Below are positions 54,771-64,000 of a DNA stretch of 64,000 nucleotides, one piece after another. The position numbers were made by a program, and so were the translations under genes. Position 1 is the first letter of the stretch; each line of letters starts with the position of its first letter. Source of the stretch: Skeletonema tropicum (taxonomy: Eukaryota; Bacillariophyta; Thalassiosirophyceae; Thalassiosirales; Thalassiosiraceae). Where the stretch lies: the NCBI GenBank assembly GCA_037178625.1, contig CM074138.1, positions 1,488,001-1,552,000 of the forward strand, given 5' to 3'. The notes below the pieces were generated by a model. It searched no databases. It was not told where the DNA came from and worked only from the letters and a program-made list of their open reading frames with translations.

Positions 54771-55763
54771 TTAGTCGTCTTCAGTCGTCTTGTCCTTCAA
54801 CTTTGCAGCGGCTTCTTTTCCAACTACTCTTAGCCCAGATTCATCTGTAATCTTTTCAAGTACTCCCCTATCTTCAAGCTCTTTATTTAGCAGTAGAGCT
54901 TGAGATGCAGCCATGCTGTCGGCCTTTTCGTAAAAACCTTTGATTTTACCCAAGATGCCACCCTCGCCTTCTTCTTTGCTTGTTGCTGATGGATCAACCT
55001 CTTTCTTCTCTTGACTTTCTGAAGTAGTCGCCTCTACTACAGTTGGTGCTTCCACTGGAGCAGCAGGTTCATCGTCCACCATTAACTCCTCAAGTGCCGA
55101 CATTCTCTTCTTTTGCTTTCCCGTCATATCCCTCTTGGAAGACGATTGTAATCTCTTCTTCTTACTCTTCTTCTTTGTAGGTCGCTCCTTCATTTCCTTA
55201 CGTCGTTGCATTTCTGCCCAAATCTTTTCCGCATTCTCCTTCTTCGATCGTAGTTCCACCTCGGCAAGTGTTCCTGATAATCCTGCTCCCAATAGTCCTA
55301 AAGCTCCTCCAATGGCATTTGTGAATAGAAATCCCGTCAGAGGGTTACTCTGCACCCATTCAAATCCATAATAGGCCAAGTCGGAACTGGGGGAACCATC
55401 ACCAAATCGCAAATCGGACAAGAAGGCGTTGAAAAATGCCGTTGTTACTCCAGCAATGGTAAGTAGAATGTACGTGATGACGCGTTGTTGTCGGCCCTGG
55501 GCTGCGGCGGTATTTGCCTCGGCGGCATAAATTTCATCTTTGAGTTCTGGGGGGATTTCGGATTGTTGTTGGTCTGCTGGGTTTTCATCGTCGTCAAAAA
55601 GTCCGTAGAGTTTGGTGATGGATGATGATGATGTTGATGTTGATGTTGTTGTTTGGCGTTGCAGAGTGATTCGCCGATGAGATGAGGCTGTGAAGGCGCG
55701 CACAGAGTAATTACTGCTCTGTAGTGTAGCTAGTAATGCTGTGCAGGCTAACAATAAGTTCAT
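54771..55763 (-). CDS. Plastid-targeted membrane protein, unknown function
   Basis: 330 aa from ATG 55763 (the longer frame begins at TTG). The signal peptide MNLLLACTALLATLQS leads to VRAFTASS, a good ASAF-type cleavage motif with Phe, followed by a Ser/Thr/Arg-rich transit peptide: the bipartite presequence of diatom plastid proteins. Two membrane spans follow (VITYILLTIAGVTTAFFNAF, and LTGFLFTNAIGGALGLLGAGL). The stromal-like C-terminal half is Lys/Glu-rich and helical (KKKSKKKRLQ, then GGILGKIKGFYEKAD). It is convergent with the LRR gene (102 bp apart) and divergent from the lumenal FKBP gene. Family not recognised. Confidence 0.78.
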   Translation of the reverse strand: MNLLLACTALLATLQSSNYSVRAFTASSHRRITLQRQTTTSTSTSSSSITKLYGLFDDDENPADQQQSEIPPELKDEIYAAEANTAAAQGRQQRVITYILLTIAGVTTAFFNAFLSDLRFGDGSPSSDLAYYGFEWVQSNPLTGFLFTNAIGGALGLLGAGLSGTLAEVELRSKKENAEKIWAEMQRRKEMKERPTKKKSKKKRLQSSSKRDMTGKQKKRMSALEELMVDDEPAAPVEAPTVVEATTSESQEKKEVDPSATSKEEGEGGILGKIKGFYEKADSMAASQALLLNKELEDRGVLEKITDESGLRVVGKEAAAKLKDKTTEDD

Positions 55764-56042
55764 TGTAGAGGTGGATGAACTATCAGCACTCGACAACAAC
55801 TAGAGATAATACAATGGTACAGTGTCTCCTTGCGCTGCGGCCGACGCGACATGGTGATGTTGTTGTTGAAGATGAAGAGTGATTTTTTGGCGCGATGACG
55901 TCATCATCAAGATCTCACAAAGCCCCATCCAAGCGAAGATGAAGATGACGCCGTCGTGTGATAGATGTCTTCCTCATTCTGCAGATAAGTAGCCGCTGGT
56001 AGTACTGTAGCAACACAGTTACGCCACTGAACCACCACTATC
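55764..56042. promoter_or_regulatory. Divergent plastid-gene promoter with CRE-like sites
   Basis: 279 bp between two genes that both encode plastid-targeted proteins. It contains the perfect palindrome TGACGTCA (55897-55904) and TGACGC (55946-55951). Sites of the TGACGT/ACGTCA/TGACGC type act as CO2/cAMP-responsive elements bound by bZIP factors in Phaeodactylum. Their role here is inferred. Confidence 0.5.
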
Positions 56043-56903
56043 ATGATCAATATTGCACGTGTACTACTGCTCCTCCTGCCAGCTTCCTCATTGGCATTTC
56101 AAACCGGTAGGCCAGCGGCGGTGGCGGCTCGCAGTCAGCAAGAATTTGGCTTGCATGCCAAAAGCATAGAGTCTGATCATGAAACCATCACCAGCAGACG
56201 ATCCTTTGTAACATCCACAGCATCAGCGGCAATGATACTACCAATTATCCTCAACTCAGCTACTGCTGGAATTGCAAATGCTGCAGAGGAGGGAGAGAGC
56301 ATGTATGCACCCAAATTTGTACAACAATATGAAGACTTCACACCCACATCCGAGGGATGGTCCTACAAAGAGGTGAAAAAAGGTACCAAAGGTGGAGACG
56401 CGGCAAAAGATGGAGATCGAGTAGTCTTTGATTGGAGCGGTTACACTATCGGATACTTTGGCAGGCCATTTGAAGCCAAGGGTGGACCACAGGGAGGAGC
56501 ATTTGACAAGGATTTGGATTACTTTCGAACTGTTTTGGGGTCGAAAACTATGGTTCCTGGATTGGAATGTGCGTTGAAGGGAATGCATCCGGGTGATATC
56601 CGACAGGTGATTGTGCCGTATGGACCGCTTTCTTATCCGCCGGAAGATAAAGAGCATGATCTTGTTGGGCCTAAGCCTACCAGTAAGTACTTTTGTGGCA
56701 ATTCATGTATGAATGTAATTTGTGTTCTTCGTAAGACCTCACACGGTCTCTTTTCATCCTCTCGTATTACAGCATTTAGCGGAATGAGGGCATTGAATTT
56801 TGTTTTGGAGAACCCGAGGGTGGATAGAACACTGTTGTTTAATGTCAAAGTGATTAGGGTTGACAAGAGCGACGGTAAAGGTGGATTTATCCGTGGTAGC
56901 TAG
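56043..56903 (+). CDS. Thylakoid-lumen FKBP-type peptidyl-prolyl isomerase
   Basis: Exons 56043-56682 and 56773-56903, 256 aa. The 90-bp intron has consensus GTAAGT and AG and contains no in-frame stop, so the unspliced frame is also open. Targeting is tripartite: signal peptide ending SSLAF|Q (ASAF motif), transit peptide, then a twin-arginine thylakoid signal (SRRSFVTSTASAAM, ending ANAAE). The FKBP domain follows (about 120-250): GDRVVFDWSGYTIGYFGRPFEA, VPGLECALKGMHPGDIRQVIVPYGPLSYP, and the end LLFNVKVIRV. Several aromatic active-site residues appear altered compared with FKBP12, as is common for lumenal FKBPs, so isomerase activity may be weak. Probable role is folding or assembly of photosynthetic complexes. 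Confidence 0.9.
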   Translation: MINIARVLLLLLPASSLAFQTGRPAAVAARSQQEFGLHAKSIESDHETITSRRSFVTSTASAAMILPIILNSATAGIANAAEEGESMYAPKFVQQYEDFTPTSEGWSYKEVKKGTKGGDAAKDGDRVVFDWSGYTIGYFGRPFEAKGGPQGGAFDKDLDYFRTVLGSKTMVPGLECALKGMHPGDIRQVIVPYGPLSYPPEDKEHDLVGPKPTSKYFCGNSCMNVICVLRKTSHGLFSSSRITAFSGMRALNFVLENPRVDRTLLFNVKVIRVDKSDGKGGFIRGS

Positions 56904-57090
56904 AAAGAACAATCATCTGTCACGTCGAATAACCATTTCTATCATTAATATTTACCAATCTATCGACTACGTTTTGCCCCTAAATGAATGACAAGACAAA
57001 ATCAAATCATGACAATTGCCCAAATTCAACTCGCAAAACGACCACTTCTTCGTCCCCAAAAGAAGTTGACGTAGACACCAACGTCTCCAT

Positions 57091-59165
57091 CTACCACATG
57101 TGCCAGATGACCTTCTTCTTTGAGCTGTACCACTCGTCCATCCACTGCCCGTACTCTTCCTCAATCTTGGTCCTCATGATCTTGTTGGTGGGAGTGACAA
57201 GACCATTCTCAGGCTCCCACACGTCACTCACAACAGCGATGAATTGGATCTTCTCGTGATCATCCAATCCGCTGTTGACTTTCTTGAGGAGCTCTTCAAG
57301 CTCCTTCTCGACGATCTGGAATCCACTTTGCACCTCTTCCTTTGCAACGTCACCAAGCATCCTCTCGGTAAAACTTTGCCTCATACTCTTCCTGCGAGGT
57401 TGAGGTTTCTCTTGTCCATCCTGAACTGCTTCGTCACCTGCGTTGGGAATGAACTTGCGAGTGAGGCTTTGCCTGAGGCTGTTCCGGAGAGAGGCCCTTC
57501 TGACACGCCCGCCTTTCACTACCTTCTTCGCGTGCTCTCCAAGTACAACGATGGCATGAGCTGCGGGATAGTTGCGTCCTCCCACACAGGCTAGTTCAAC
57601 TCTGCGGTGGGAAATGTACTGATTCTCAATGGGTGCAGGAGCAACATACTTCCCCTTGGAAGTCTTGAAGATATCCTTTGTACGTCCAGTAATCTTGAGA
57701 CGGCCAAGATCATCAAGCTCTCCCTTATCACCGGTGCGAAGCCATCCGTCCTCAGTAATAGTCTCCTTGGTTGCTTCCTCGTTCTTGTAGTAACCCATCA
57801 TCAGTCCGGGAGACTTGACTTGGATTTCGCCATTCTCGGCGATGCGCTGCTCCACGCCATCATAAGGCTCACCAACATATCCTACACGGACCCTATTAGG
57901 TTTGTTAAGATGGGAAACTGAAGTAAAAGGTGGAAGTCAGCAAATCTTTCGAGTAAATCAGTTAGAATTGAAGATAAGCAGAGTACACGTAACAGATACT
58001 TACAGTTGAAGTTCTCCGTCATACCGTATCCTTCCAACAACTCCAATCCCAAGCTGCGGTACCAAGCCAAGAGGTCAGGTGGCAGGGGCGCACTTCCACT
58101 TGCAGCAAACCTGACACAGTTCAATCCCAACGCCTTGAGCAACTTCTTCTTTACCAAGTAAGAAATGATGGGAGTATTGAGAAGCTTCTTCAACTTCTCA
58201 GGAGACTGCTTACTGAATACACCCTCCTGAAACTTTGTCCAAAGTCGAGGAACCGAGACGAACAAAGTCGGCTGGCATCGCTTAATGTCTTGCATAAACG
58301 TAGAGAGCGACTCTGCGTAGAAGACGTGGCATCCAGTCAAAAAGGGGATGCATTCGCCTACCCATCTCTCCATCCCGTGAGAAACGGGCAAATAGGAGAG
58401 GTATCGGTCTTTCTGGGTGATTTTGATCAACCCATTTAACCCCAAGGTGGTGCAAGTCAAGCTTCTGAAGTCAAGCATAACTCCTTTTGGTCTAATGAAC
58501 CAGTAAAAAAGACAGATGAAGATAGTGAGTGACTCGTAAACACAAAATAATAATGATCTTGGACATCAGTGAGAATTTACTTACACTCCAGTACTCCCAC
58601 TAGTGTAGATGATGGTGGCCAACTCTTCAGGTGTGCGCTTTTTGATCACCTTAATCTCCTCACTCTCCCAGGTCAAATCTGCCCACTCAGCATAGCTCGC
58701 ATCATCCGGGCAGAGCGGGAAGGAGATACACTTCATGTCGGCAGGAATGCCCTTCTTCATCTCGTTCCAGGGGCGAGTGTCCAACTTGCCCACAAAGAGC
58801 AATTTGGACTCGCTGTGTTCCAAAGTGTATTTGACAGTCTCGGCAGTCAAGGTGGGATAAATTGGCACGCCAACATGGCCAGTCATCATGATCGCCAAGT
58901 CAGCCATGAGCCACCAAGCGCAGTTCTTGCTCATGATGGCAATCTGACTAGCCGCGGGAAGGTTGAGGCTCTCAATGTGGGCGGCCATCTTTTTGGATTC
59001 GGAAAGAAACTCGCTGAAGGAGAAATCGAGGACCTCATCGCCACCCATGGGCTGGGTGAGAAAGATCTTGTGGGGATACTTGGCGCAGTTGTCGAGGATG
59101 TAGTCAAGGACGGTTTTGCCTTCTTCGGGCTTTCTTGTTGCAATTACAGCAGAAGGGTTCAACAT
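57091..59165 (-). CDS. Long-chain acyl-CoA synthetase (copy 2)
   Basis: Three exons: 59165-58585, 58491-58004 and 57917-57091 (introns 93 and 86 bp), 631 aa. Same enzyme family and motifs as the copy at 38.2 kb. The P-loop GSTGV/PKGV is split by the first intron, which copy 1 lacks. The second intron is at the same codon and phase as in copy 1, after GYGMTENFN. An insert of about 60 residues (57365-57540), rich in Arg and Ser (RVRRASLRNSLRQSL, RRKSMRQSF), sits between the A8 hinge region and KELEELL and is absent from copy 1. An alternative upstream Met at 59294 would add 43 residues, but MLNPSAVIATRKPEEGK is preferred. Exons 1 and 3 are nearly identical to copy 1 at the DNA level in parts. 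Confidence 0.9.
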
Positions 59166-59628
59166 ACTTATTTGAAGATGAAAGTCTTTGCTATATAATA
59201 AATGAAGGAGATCTGGCTGATAATAAATGGATAATGTAAAAGTGTTAGAAAGATACCGTGGCTGAGGTTGATGCGATGCAAAGGATGTCGTCAAGATGAT
59301 CAGCTACCGACTCTCATCTATTAGACGCTTCAATACTCTTGCAGTGAACGTACCTTTGAAAGCAGTGACGAAGTGCTAACCACAGATATAATTTGGGATC
59401 CGGAACAAATGCACAGTGCCTGATTTAATAAATTATGAGACGATACTTTGATGCAATCAACCTTGAAGGTATCCAAATCCATATCCAAAATTGAGGAGGT
59501 ATCGGTCTGGCCCGCACAAAAAGGAAGAAAGAGGTATCGCTTTTTGCTCTTGCACCTTCCACGGAAGCTCAGACAACTCACAAACTCGTATCTCTACGAC
59601 CAAAACAACCAAACAAACAATACCAACC
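59166..59628. promoter_or_regulatory. Divergent promoter region
   Basis: 463 bp between ACSL copy 2 (-) and the small secreted protein gene (+). No gene is supported; the short ORFs are mirror readings. Confidence 0.4.
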
Positions 59629-59940
59629 ATGAACTACCTCTTTGCCGCCTTGTCGCTTTTGGCCATGAAATCCCAAGCATGCTTCGGCTTCACCACGTCC
59701 AGCTCGAAGCAAGCAACTACCACCTCAGTCTATTTCCGTCCACCTCATGACCAGGTTGATCCGATTATCTCTACCACCGCAATCATCCCAAAGGATGATA
59801 CCCGTCGTGGTTTGCCATTTGCAAACGGGCCATTTGCTGCTTTGGCCGCTGTAATAATCAAGGACCTTTGTGAGCAGGATCTTGAACGGGAGGAAGGTGA
59901 CCTCTGTGATGATGACTTGCTTGATGAGTGCACCTTCTAG
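59629..59940 (+). CDS. Small secreted or plastid-directed protein, 103 aa
   Basis: Starts at ATG 59629 after an A/C-rich leader (accaaccatg). Signal peptide MNYLFAALSLLAMKSQACFG, then FTTSSSKQ, which could serve as an ASAF-like plastid signal (G-F). The mature part contains VYFRPPHDQVDP and ends very acidic with Cys pairs (DLCEQDLEREEGDLCDDDLLDEC). Longer reading from 59491 lacks a good start. Family not recognised. Confidence 0.65.
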   Translation: MNYLFAALSLLAMKSQACFGFTTSSSKQATTTSVYFRPPHDQVDPIISTTAIIPKDDTRRGLPFANGPFAALAAVIIKDLCEQDLEREEGDLCDDDLLDECTF

Positions 59941-60059
59941 ACTTGAATGGTAGGAGGATGGTTGATAAAGGTATCCTCTGAAACACACGGCAGTTGATAG
60001 AGTGAAGTTGATAGAAACATAAATTTAATGAAGAATTGTAATTTTCGACGTTTTATTTA

Positions 60060-63000
60060 TTATTCAAAGTCTGGTAGAGGAGGAGGTTCCAGATTCTGCT
60101 CCTGTGGCCAGTGTACCCCTTCACCAGCGGTATCGCCATAGCCTCCGCTTGTTTGTCTACCACAAGATGCTACTGCTGCATCATTACTGCTCTCATTGAC
60201 AACATATTGTTCACGACCGTTGCTCCATTGATCATTGTTCAGCTCAGTGTTAGCTGGAGTCGAGTCCGAGCCTAACTCTAGATCACGATTTTCTTCACTA
60301 GAACTAGATGTTGACTCAGTTTGTATAGATAGCAATTCATTTTTTGATCCTTCGTCTTCTGAAGAACTCTTATCTTCTTTGGTTTTATCTTGTGTTGATT
60401 TATCCCCTGGACGTTGTCGCTGTCTTCTTCTCGCTCTTGCGTGTCTTTGGCGTAGCTGGACAGTACTTGGAGTAATGATTCCATGCATCCCGGTGGCAGC
60501 TGCGAATGATTTTCTTATGCCACGAAAAGGAACGTTGCGTTGGATAGGCGGTCTTCTTGCAGGTACTTTTGTCTCCTCCTCAGATTTAGGTGTTTTTGTC
60601 TCTTCCTCAGATTGTTTTGGAATGTCAATTATTTCGTTTGAAGCGTCATCATCACTCGTAGACTCTTCCTCGTTGCCTTGAGCTATTGCGTCCTCAATCT
60701 GACGGTTAGTTTCAGCATCGTCTCCAGTAGGCTGATCATCCTCCTCTTCCCCTTGTTGCTCATCCTCTTCCTGATCCTCCTGAAGTTCGCCATCATCAAC
60801 ATCATCATCTTCTTCTTCTTCTTCTCCTGCCTTTGCAATCTGACATTTCAACTGTTCAGCAACAGACTCAATACTGGGATCAATGGATTCGGCTGCACCA
60901 AAGGAAACACCCCGCTGCTCCAATCTTTCGTAAACCTTTGCTGCTGCCTTTTCTACCTCATCCTCGTCTATTTTCGCTGCCGCTGCATTCGCTGCTGCTA
61001 ATGATGATTCCCATGCCTCGCGTTCTTCACTCAATCTTTGATTCATTTCTTCATCTTTCAACCGTTCCCAAATTGTACGTTCTTCATCGAACTTTAGCCG
61101 CATTTCATTTTGGAACGAAGACTCCATTTCATCTCTCTGCCTTAGTAGATTCTCATCCAATGCTTGCTTCGCGGCGGCCTGCTGCATCTCCTTTTCAGAT
61201 TGTAGTCTCATCTCAAACTCAGCAGTCATGCTAGCCTCTCTTTGGGCCCATTCATCAGTGATGCGTGCCTGCCATGTAGCTTTTTCTTGCGACAGTATTT
61301 GTTGCATTTCTTGATCTTTGGTTGTTATCAACGCTCCAACTTCGTCCTTGGCACGGGACTTTTCTTCCTCAATTTTCAGGAATAGTTGCCTAGCACTCTC
61401 ACTCTTGATGTCATCGCACATTTTCTCAGCTGCTGTAAGCCTAGCTTTCCAATCGTTTATTTGATCATTCAATTGGTTTACCTCCGCCCTCAACTTTTCA
61501 ACCGTTCGACGTCCTTTTGCTCTATCCACAACCAAATCTTCCATCAATTTCTTTGAATCATCCTTCTCTTTTGTTAGCTCCTCCACCTTGCTCTTGTAAT
61601 CACAAATCTCTTGAGCAACCTTTGCTGCCTCGTCTTCCAACGTTTTGCACTTCTCCTCGCGAAGTTCAATTTCCTTTCTTGCAACCGCGAATGTTGCCAA
61701 TCTATCCTCCAGCTGATCAACGTACGATCCAATCAATTCTAATTCTTCCTTCGTTTCATTCTCGGCAGCTTCCATCTCAGCAATTCGTTCTTCGTATTCT
61801 TCCGCATCAAGCTCTTTGAGCTCCAACTCTCTCCTAGCCTCTTCCAACTCCTCCACCAGCAACTGTGTCTTGGGAGCCTCCTCCTTTATTTCTTTCTGAA
61901 GTTGTCGCAACGCCGCCTTCAATACCATTTTATCATCTTCAAACACTGCTACTCGCTCGTTCAATTCAGATATCAATGAATTGCGAGACTCCACAACATC
62001 CATGATGGCCGAGTTATTCCTCTGCAGCGTGGCTACAGCAGATTCTAATTCATCGACACTGGCACGTTCTGACTGAAGAGCGTGGAGGAGTGTCGAACGT
62101 GCCAATTCACGTGCAGCACGTGTCCTTTCACTCGCCTCCATGGACTCATATTCATTCTCTCTTGTTGCATCATCAGAACCAAACCCAAACAACCAACTCC
62201 AGAATCCTCGTTTCTTTCTATCTTGTTTCTGCTTCTTCTTCAAGTTTTCGAGATATTTACTCTTTTCATCTTCAAATCGTTCTGTCTCGACGAGGCATGC
62301 TAGTTGTTCTAGTTCATCGGTAACCTTGCGTAGCTCCTCTCTTAGCTCTTTCATGGTCTTTTCCTTCTCTTTCTCAACCTCGGTATACCTAGCCTTCTCA
62401 GCTTCATACGTTTCCATCTGACCCTGCAATTCCGCCACACGAGCCGTCAAGGCAGTGCAATTGGCATCCAATTCAATGTTACGATTGTGAACATAGTTGA
62501 AGTTGGCTTCATTATCTGCCAAGCGTTCTGTCAAGACATCCGTTCGAATGAGGAGAGATTCCATTTGGACAGTGAGATTTTGAAGCTCGTGCGTCAGTGT
62601 CATCTCACGGAGTGTCGATTCATCCAAGTCGTATAGCAGTCTTTGGTACATTTCTGGATCAATGTAATTGTTTTGGTTGCCATAATTGTTATTATTTGTG
62701 CTGTATGGATTTGGAGGCGGTGGTGGCGGTTGTTGTTGTTGCTGTTGCTGGTTGTACATCCACGGTGGTGGTGGTCCAGAAGATCCGCGTCCTCGTTGAG
62801 ACTGTTTTTGTTGCGTACTTGCTGCAGGTAGAGGAGGTGGAGGAGGAATTCCTCTTGGTGGAGGTGGGACTTTGTTACTTTGCAGTTGTTTTGGCTTTTG
62901 CTTTTCATTGTCAGAGTTATTGTTAATACCGAGAATTTTGCCAAACCACCCCCCTCCCGATGAGTTATTGCTGTCATCATTATTGTCCTGCTGCTTCTGC

Positions 63001-63416
63001 TGGGGCTGTTGTTGCGGCCTGAAGTTGCTCGCTGCCATAGCAGATGCTGCATCCGTAACGAATGGCATTTCATTCGGGTCTTGAGGAGGTGGAGGAACAT
63101 TAGTACCAACTTTGCTGCCTGCATAGGTGTTGCCATTTTCTGAAGAAGCATGTGTATTGCCGAGCGGCTCATTCCTATTCAACTCGTCAACCTCAGACGC
63201 GTTTCTATCTACAGCTGCGGTAGTAGAGCTCTGATCAGCCAAAGCAGCAGCCGACGTCGGAACATATGGAATCGAAGGTCCATTTATCGACGAGGCAGCG
63301 CATCCTTGATGGAGAAGCAAAATTGATATCACTGCAGAGAATAGAAATGAATGCATGTCATGATATGACCGCTTCCCTCTTGATGGCCGACCGCACGCCA
63401 TAGAGCGATTCTTCAT
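60060..63416 (-). CDS. Long coiled-coil protein with N-terminal signal sequence
   Basis: Intronless, 1,118 aa. After a basic start there is a hydrophobic segment (about 22-40, FLFSAVISILLLHQGCA), a signal peptide or anchor. A Pro/Gln/Asn-rich region (about 110-265, with PPPRGIPPPPPLP) follows. A long coiled coil covers about 270-850, broken by a Trp-rich hinge (GFWSWLFGFG, about 400). The helical part is very rich in Glu, Lys and Ala. Then an acidic stretch (EEEEDDDVDDGE) and a basic block (RRPPIQRNVPFRGIRKSFAAATGMHG, about 955-985) precede a Ser-rich, acidic tail. The layout suggests a tether or scaffold in the endomembrane system or plastid margin. No known family assigned. The stop lies 119 bp from the small secreted gene (convergent). 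Confidence 0.78.
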   Translation of the reverse strand: MKNRSMACGRPSRGKRSYHDMHSFLFSAVISILLLHQGCAASSINGPSIPYVPTSAAALADQSSTTAAVDRNASEVDELNRNEPLGNTHASSENGNTYAGSKVGTNVPPPPQDPNEMPFVTDAASAMAASNFRPQQQPQQKQQDNNDDSNNSSGGGWFGKILGINNNSDNEKQKPKQLQSNKVPPPPRGIPPPPPLPAASTQQKQSQRGRGSSGPPPPWMYNQQQQQQQPPPPPPNPYSTNNNNYGNQNNYIDPEMYQRLLYDLDESTLREMTLTHELQNLTVQMESLLIRTDVLTERLADNEANFNYVHNRNIELDANCTALTARVAELQGQMETYEAEKARYTEVEKEKEKTMKELREELRKVTDELEQLACLVETERFEDEKSKYLENLKKKQKQDRKKRGFWSWLFGFGSDDATRENEYESMEASERTRAARELARSTLLHALQSERASVDELESAVATLQRNNSAIMDVVESRNSLISELNERVAVFEDDKMVLKAALRQLQKEIKEEAPKTQLLVEELEEARRELELKELDAEEYEERIAEMEAAENETKEELELIGSYVDQLEDRLATFAVARKEIELREEKCKTLEDEAAKVAQEICDYKSKVEELTKEKDDSKKLMEDLVVDRAKGRRTVEKLRAEVNQLNDQINDWKARLTAAEKMCDDIKSESARQLFLKIEEEKSRAKDEVGALITTKDQEMQQILSQEKATWQARITDEWAQREASMTAEFEMRLQSEKEMQQAAAKQALDENLLRQRDEMESSFQNEMRLKFDEERTIWERLKDEEMNQRLSEEREAWESSLAAANAAAAKIDEDEVEKAAAKVYERLEQRGVSFGAAESIDPSIESVAEQLKCQIAKAGEEEEEDDDVDDGELQEDQEEDEQQGEEEDDQPTGDDAETNRQIEDAIAQGNEEESTSDDDASNEIIDIPKQSEEETKTPKSEEETKVPARRPPIQRNVPFRGIRKSFAAATGMHGIITPSTVQLRQRHARARRRQRQRPGDKSTQDKTKEDKSSSEDEGSKNELLSIQTESTSSSSEENRDLELGSDSTPANTELNNDQWSNGREQYVVNESSNDAAVASCGRQTSGGYGDTAGEGVHWPQEQNLEPPPLPDFE

Positions 63417-63833
63417 TCTGAGGTTATAGCTGCTGAGTTGAGTCTAGAGAGCAGACCACAATACTCTCTCTCCTCTATCTCACTTGATCGCTATCTCTTG
63501 GCGCCTATTGGCTTCGTATTGCTGTAGCCTTTCTCCGTCATTCATGGAGATGGAGCAAGTGTCAAAATTAGCACGTGGAAGTGATGCTTGAATTTTGCGG
63601 GCTCGTGATCAGACTTTTGCAATATCTCACCCCACACCCACGCTCTTACTTACTTCTACTTTCTGCATAGATAGCATATATTGTACTTACCTCACCTACA
63701 ACCCACCCAACCACCAACCCACAATCCACAATCCGTCTCATACCTAAGTAAGAATGCACTCATACTACTTATCTCAGTGCAACTATTAACCGTGGCAACC
63801 TATGGCAACAGCAAAACAACAGCATAAATAAGA
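63417..63833. promoter_or_regulatory. Divergent promoter region
   Basis: 417 bp between the coiled-coil gene (-) and the gene entering the window edge (+). Contains AC-rich tracts (acccacccaaccaccaaccc, about 63702). No gene. Confidence 0.4.
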
Positions 63834-64000
63834 ATGGCAAGCAAAATTCCTCCTCACGTCGCTCGAGAGCTGAGACGCCACGTCGCGAGATCAAACCCAA
63901 AAGCGGCACCTAAAAACTCGTCATCAAGTAATAATAACGCTACCACTACCACTAACTCATCATTTTCCAGACCAAAAGTCGTCGCAGGCTGCGTAGCCCT
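63834..64000 (+). CDS. Partial gene, 5' end only
   Basis: ATG at 63834 opens a frame that runs to the window edge (55 codons): MASKIPPHVARELRRHVAR, a Ser/Asn/Thr-rich linker, then SRPKVVAGCVA. The basic amphipathic start could be a mitochondrial presequence, and the end may be entering a membrane span or first strand. Too short to assign. Confidence 0.6.
   Translation, partial: MASKIPPHVARELRRHVARSNPKAAPKNSSSSNNNATTTTNSSFSRPKVVAGCVA

Overview
The window looks like nuclear DNA of a centric diatom, possibly a Thalassiosirales species. The evidence is genes with short GT-AG introns (about 77-132 bp), plastid proteins with a signal peptide followed by an ASAF-like Phe motif, LRR proteins with a diatom-style N-cap, secreted Pro/Ser-repeat proteins, and compact gene spacing. 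No species-specific marker was recognised. All exon structures were deduced by hand from splice consensus and reading-frame continuity.

Region 1 (1-9.9 kb) is repeat-rich and gene-poor. It holds three tandem arrays (about 80, 175 and 187 bp units), an ATG10-like autophagy enzyme, an internally deleted piggyBac transposase with a SAP domain, a single-domain globin, and remnants of foldback or terminal-inverted-repeat elements. Region 2 (9.9-17.7 kb) carries a SulP/SLC26-type transporter with STAS and cyclic-nucleotide-binding domains, and three diatom hypotheticals. Region 3 (18.2-26.9 kb) is a 1.7 kb higher-order satellite bounded by direct repeats, followed by a Helitron Rep/helicase gene that is intact except for one frameshift inside the helicase. 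Region 4 (27.4-38 kb) has an ankyrin-RING E3 ligase, an LRR membrane protein whose last exon lies 8 bp from the ligase stop codon, a 0.8 kb palindromic foldback element, a secreted repeat protein with a GPI-like tail, a small secreted protein with a probable frameshift, PIG-H of the GPI-anchor pathway, and a membrane-anchored sphingomyelinase-like hydrolase.

Region 5 (38-64 kb) is compact and gene-dense, with genes mostly in divergent or convergent pairs. It is bracketed by two inverted long-chain acyl-CoA synthetase paralogs (38.2-40.0 kb on +, 57.1-59.2 kb on -) that share nearly identical nucleotide blocks. Between them are a 1,922-aa SF1 helicase with five U1-type zinc fingers and a duplicated CCCH module, a PDZ protein with endocytic NPF/DPF/DPW motifs, a TVP38/DedA-family protein, a DnaJ protein, a second LRR membrane protein, a plastid membrane protein and a Tat-targeted lumenal FKBP. 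The window ends with a long coiled-coil secretory or membrane protein and the first exon of a truncated gene.

No single new defence or metabolic system was found. The most notable signals are the inverted ACSL pair with probable gene conversion, the repeat-tailed Helitron locus, the same 20-bp sequence inserted in two unrelated satellites, the large foldback element, the zinc-finger helicase fusion, and CRE-like sites between two divergent plastid-protein genes.
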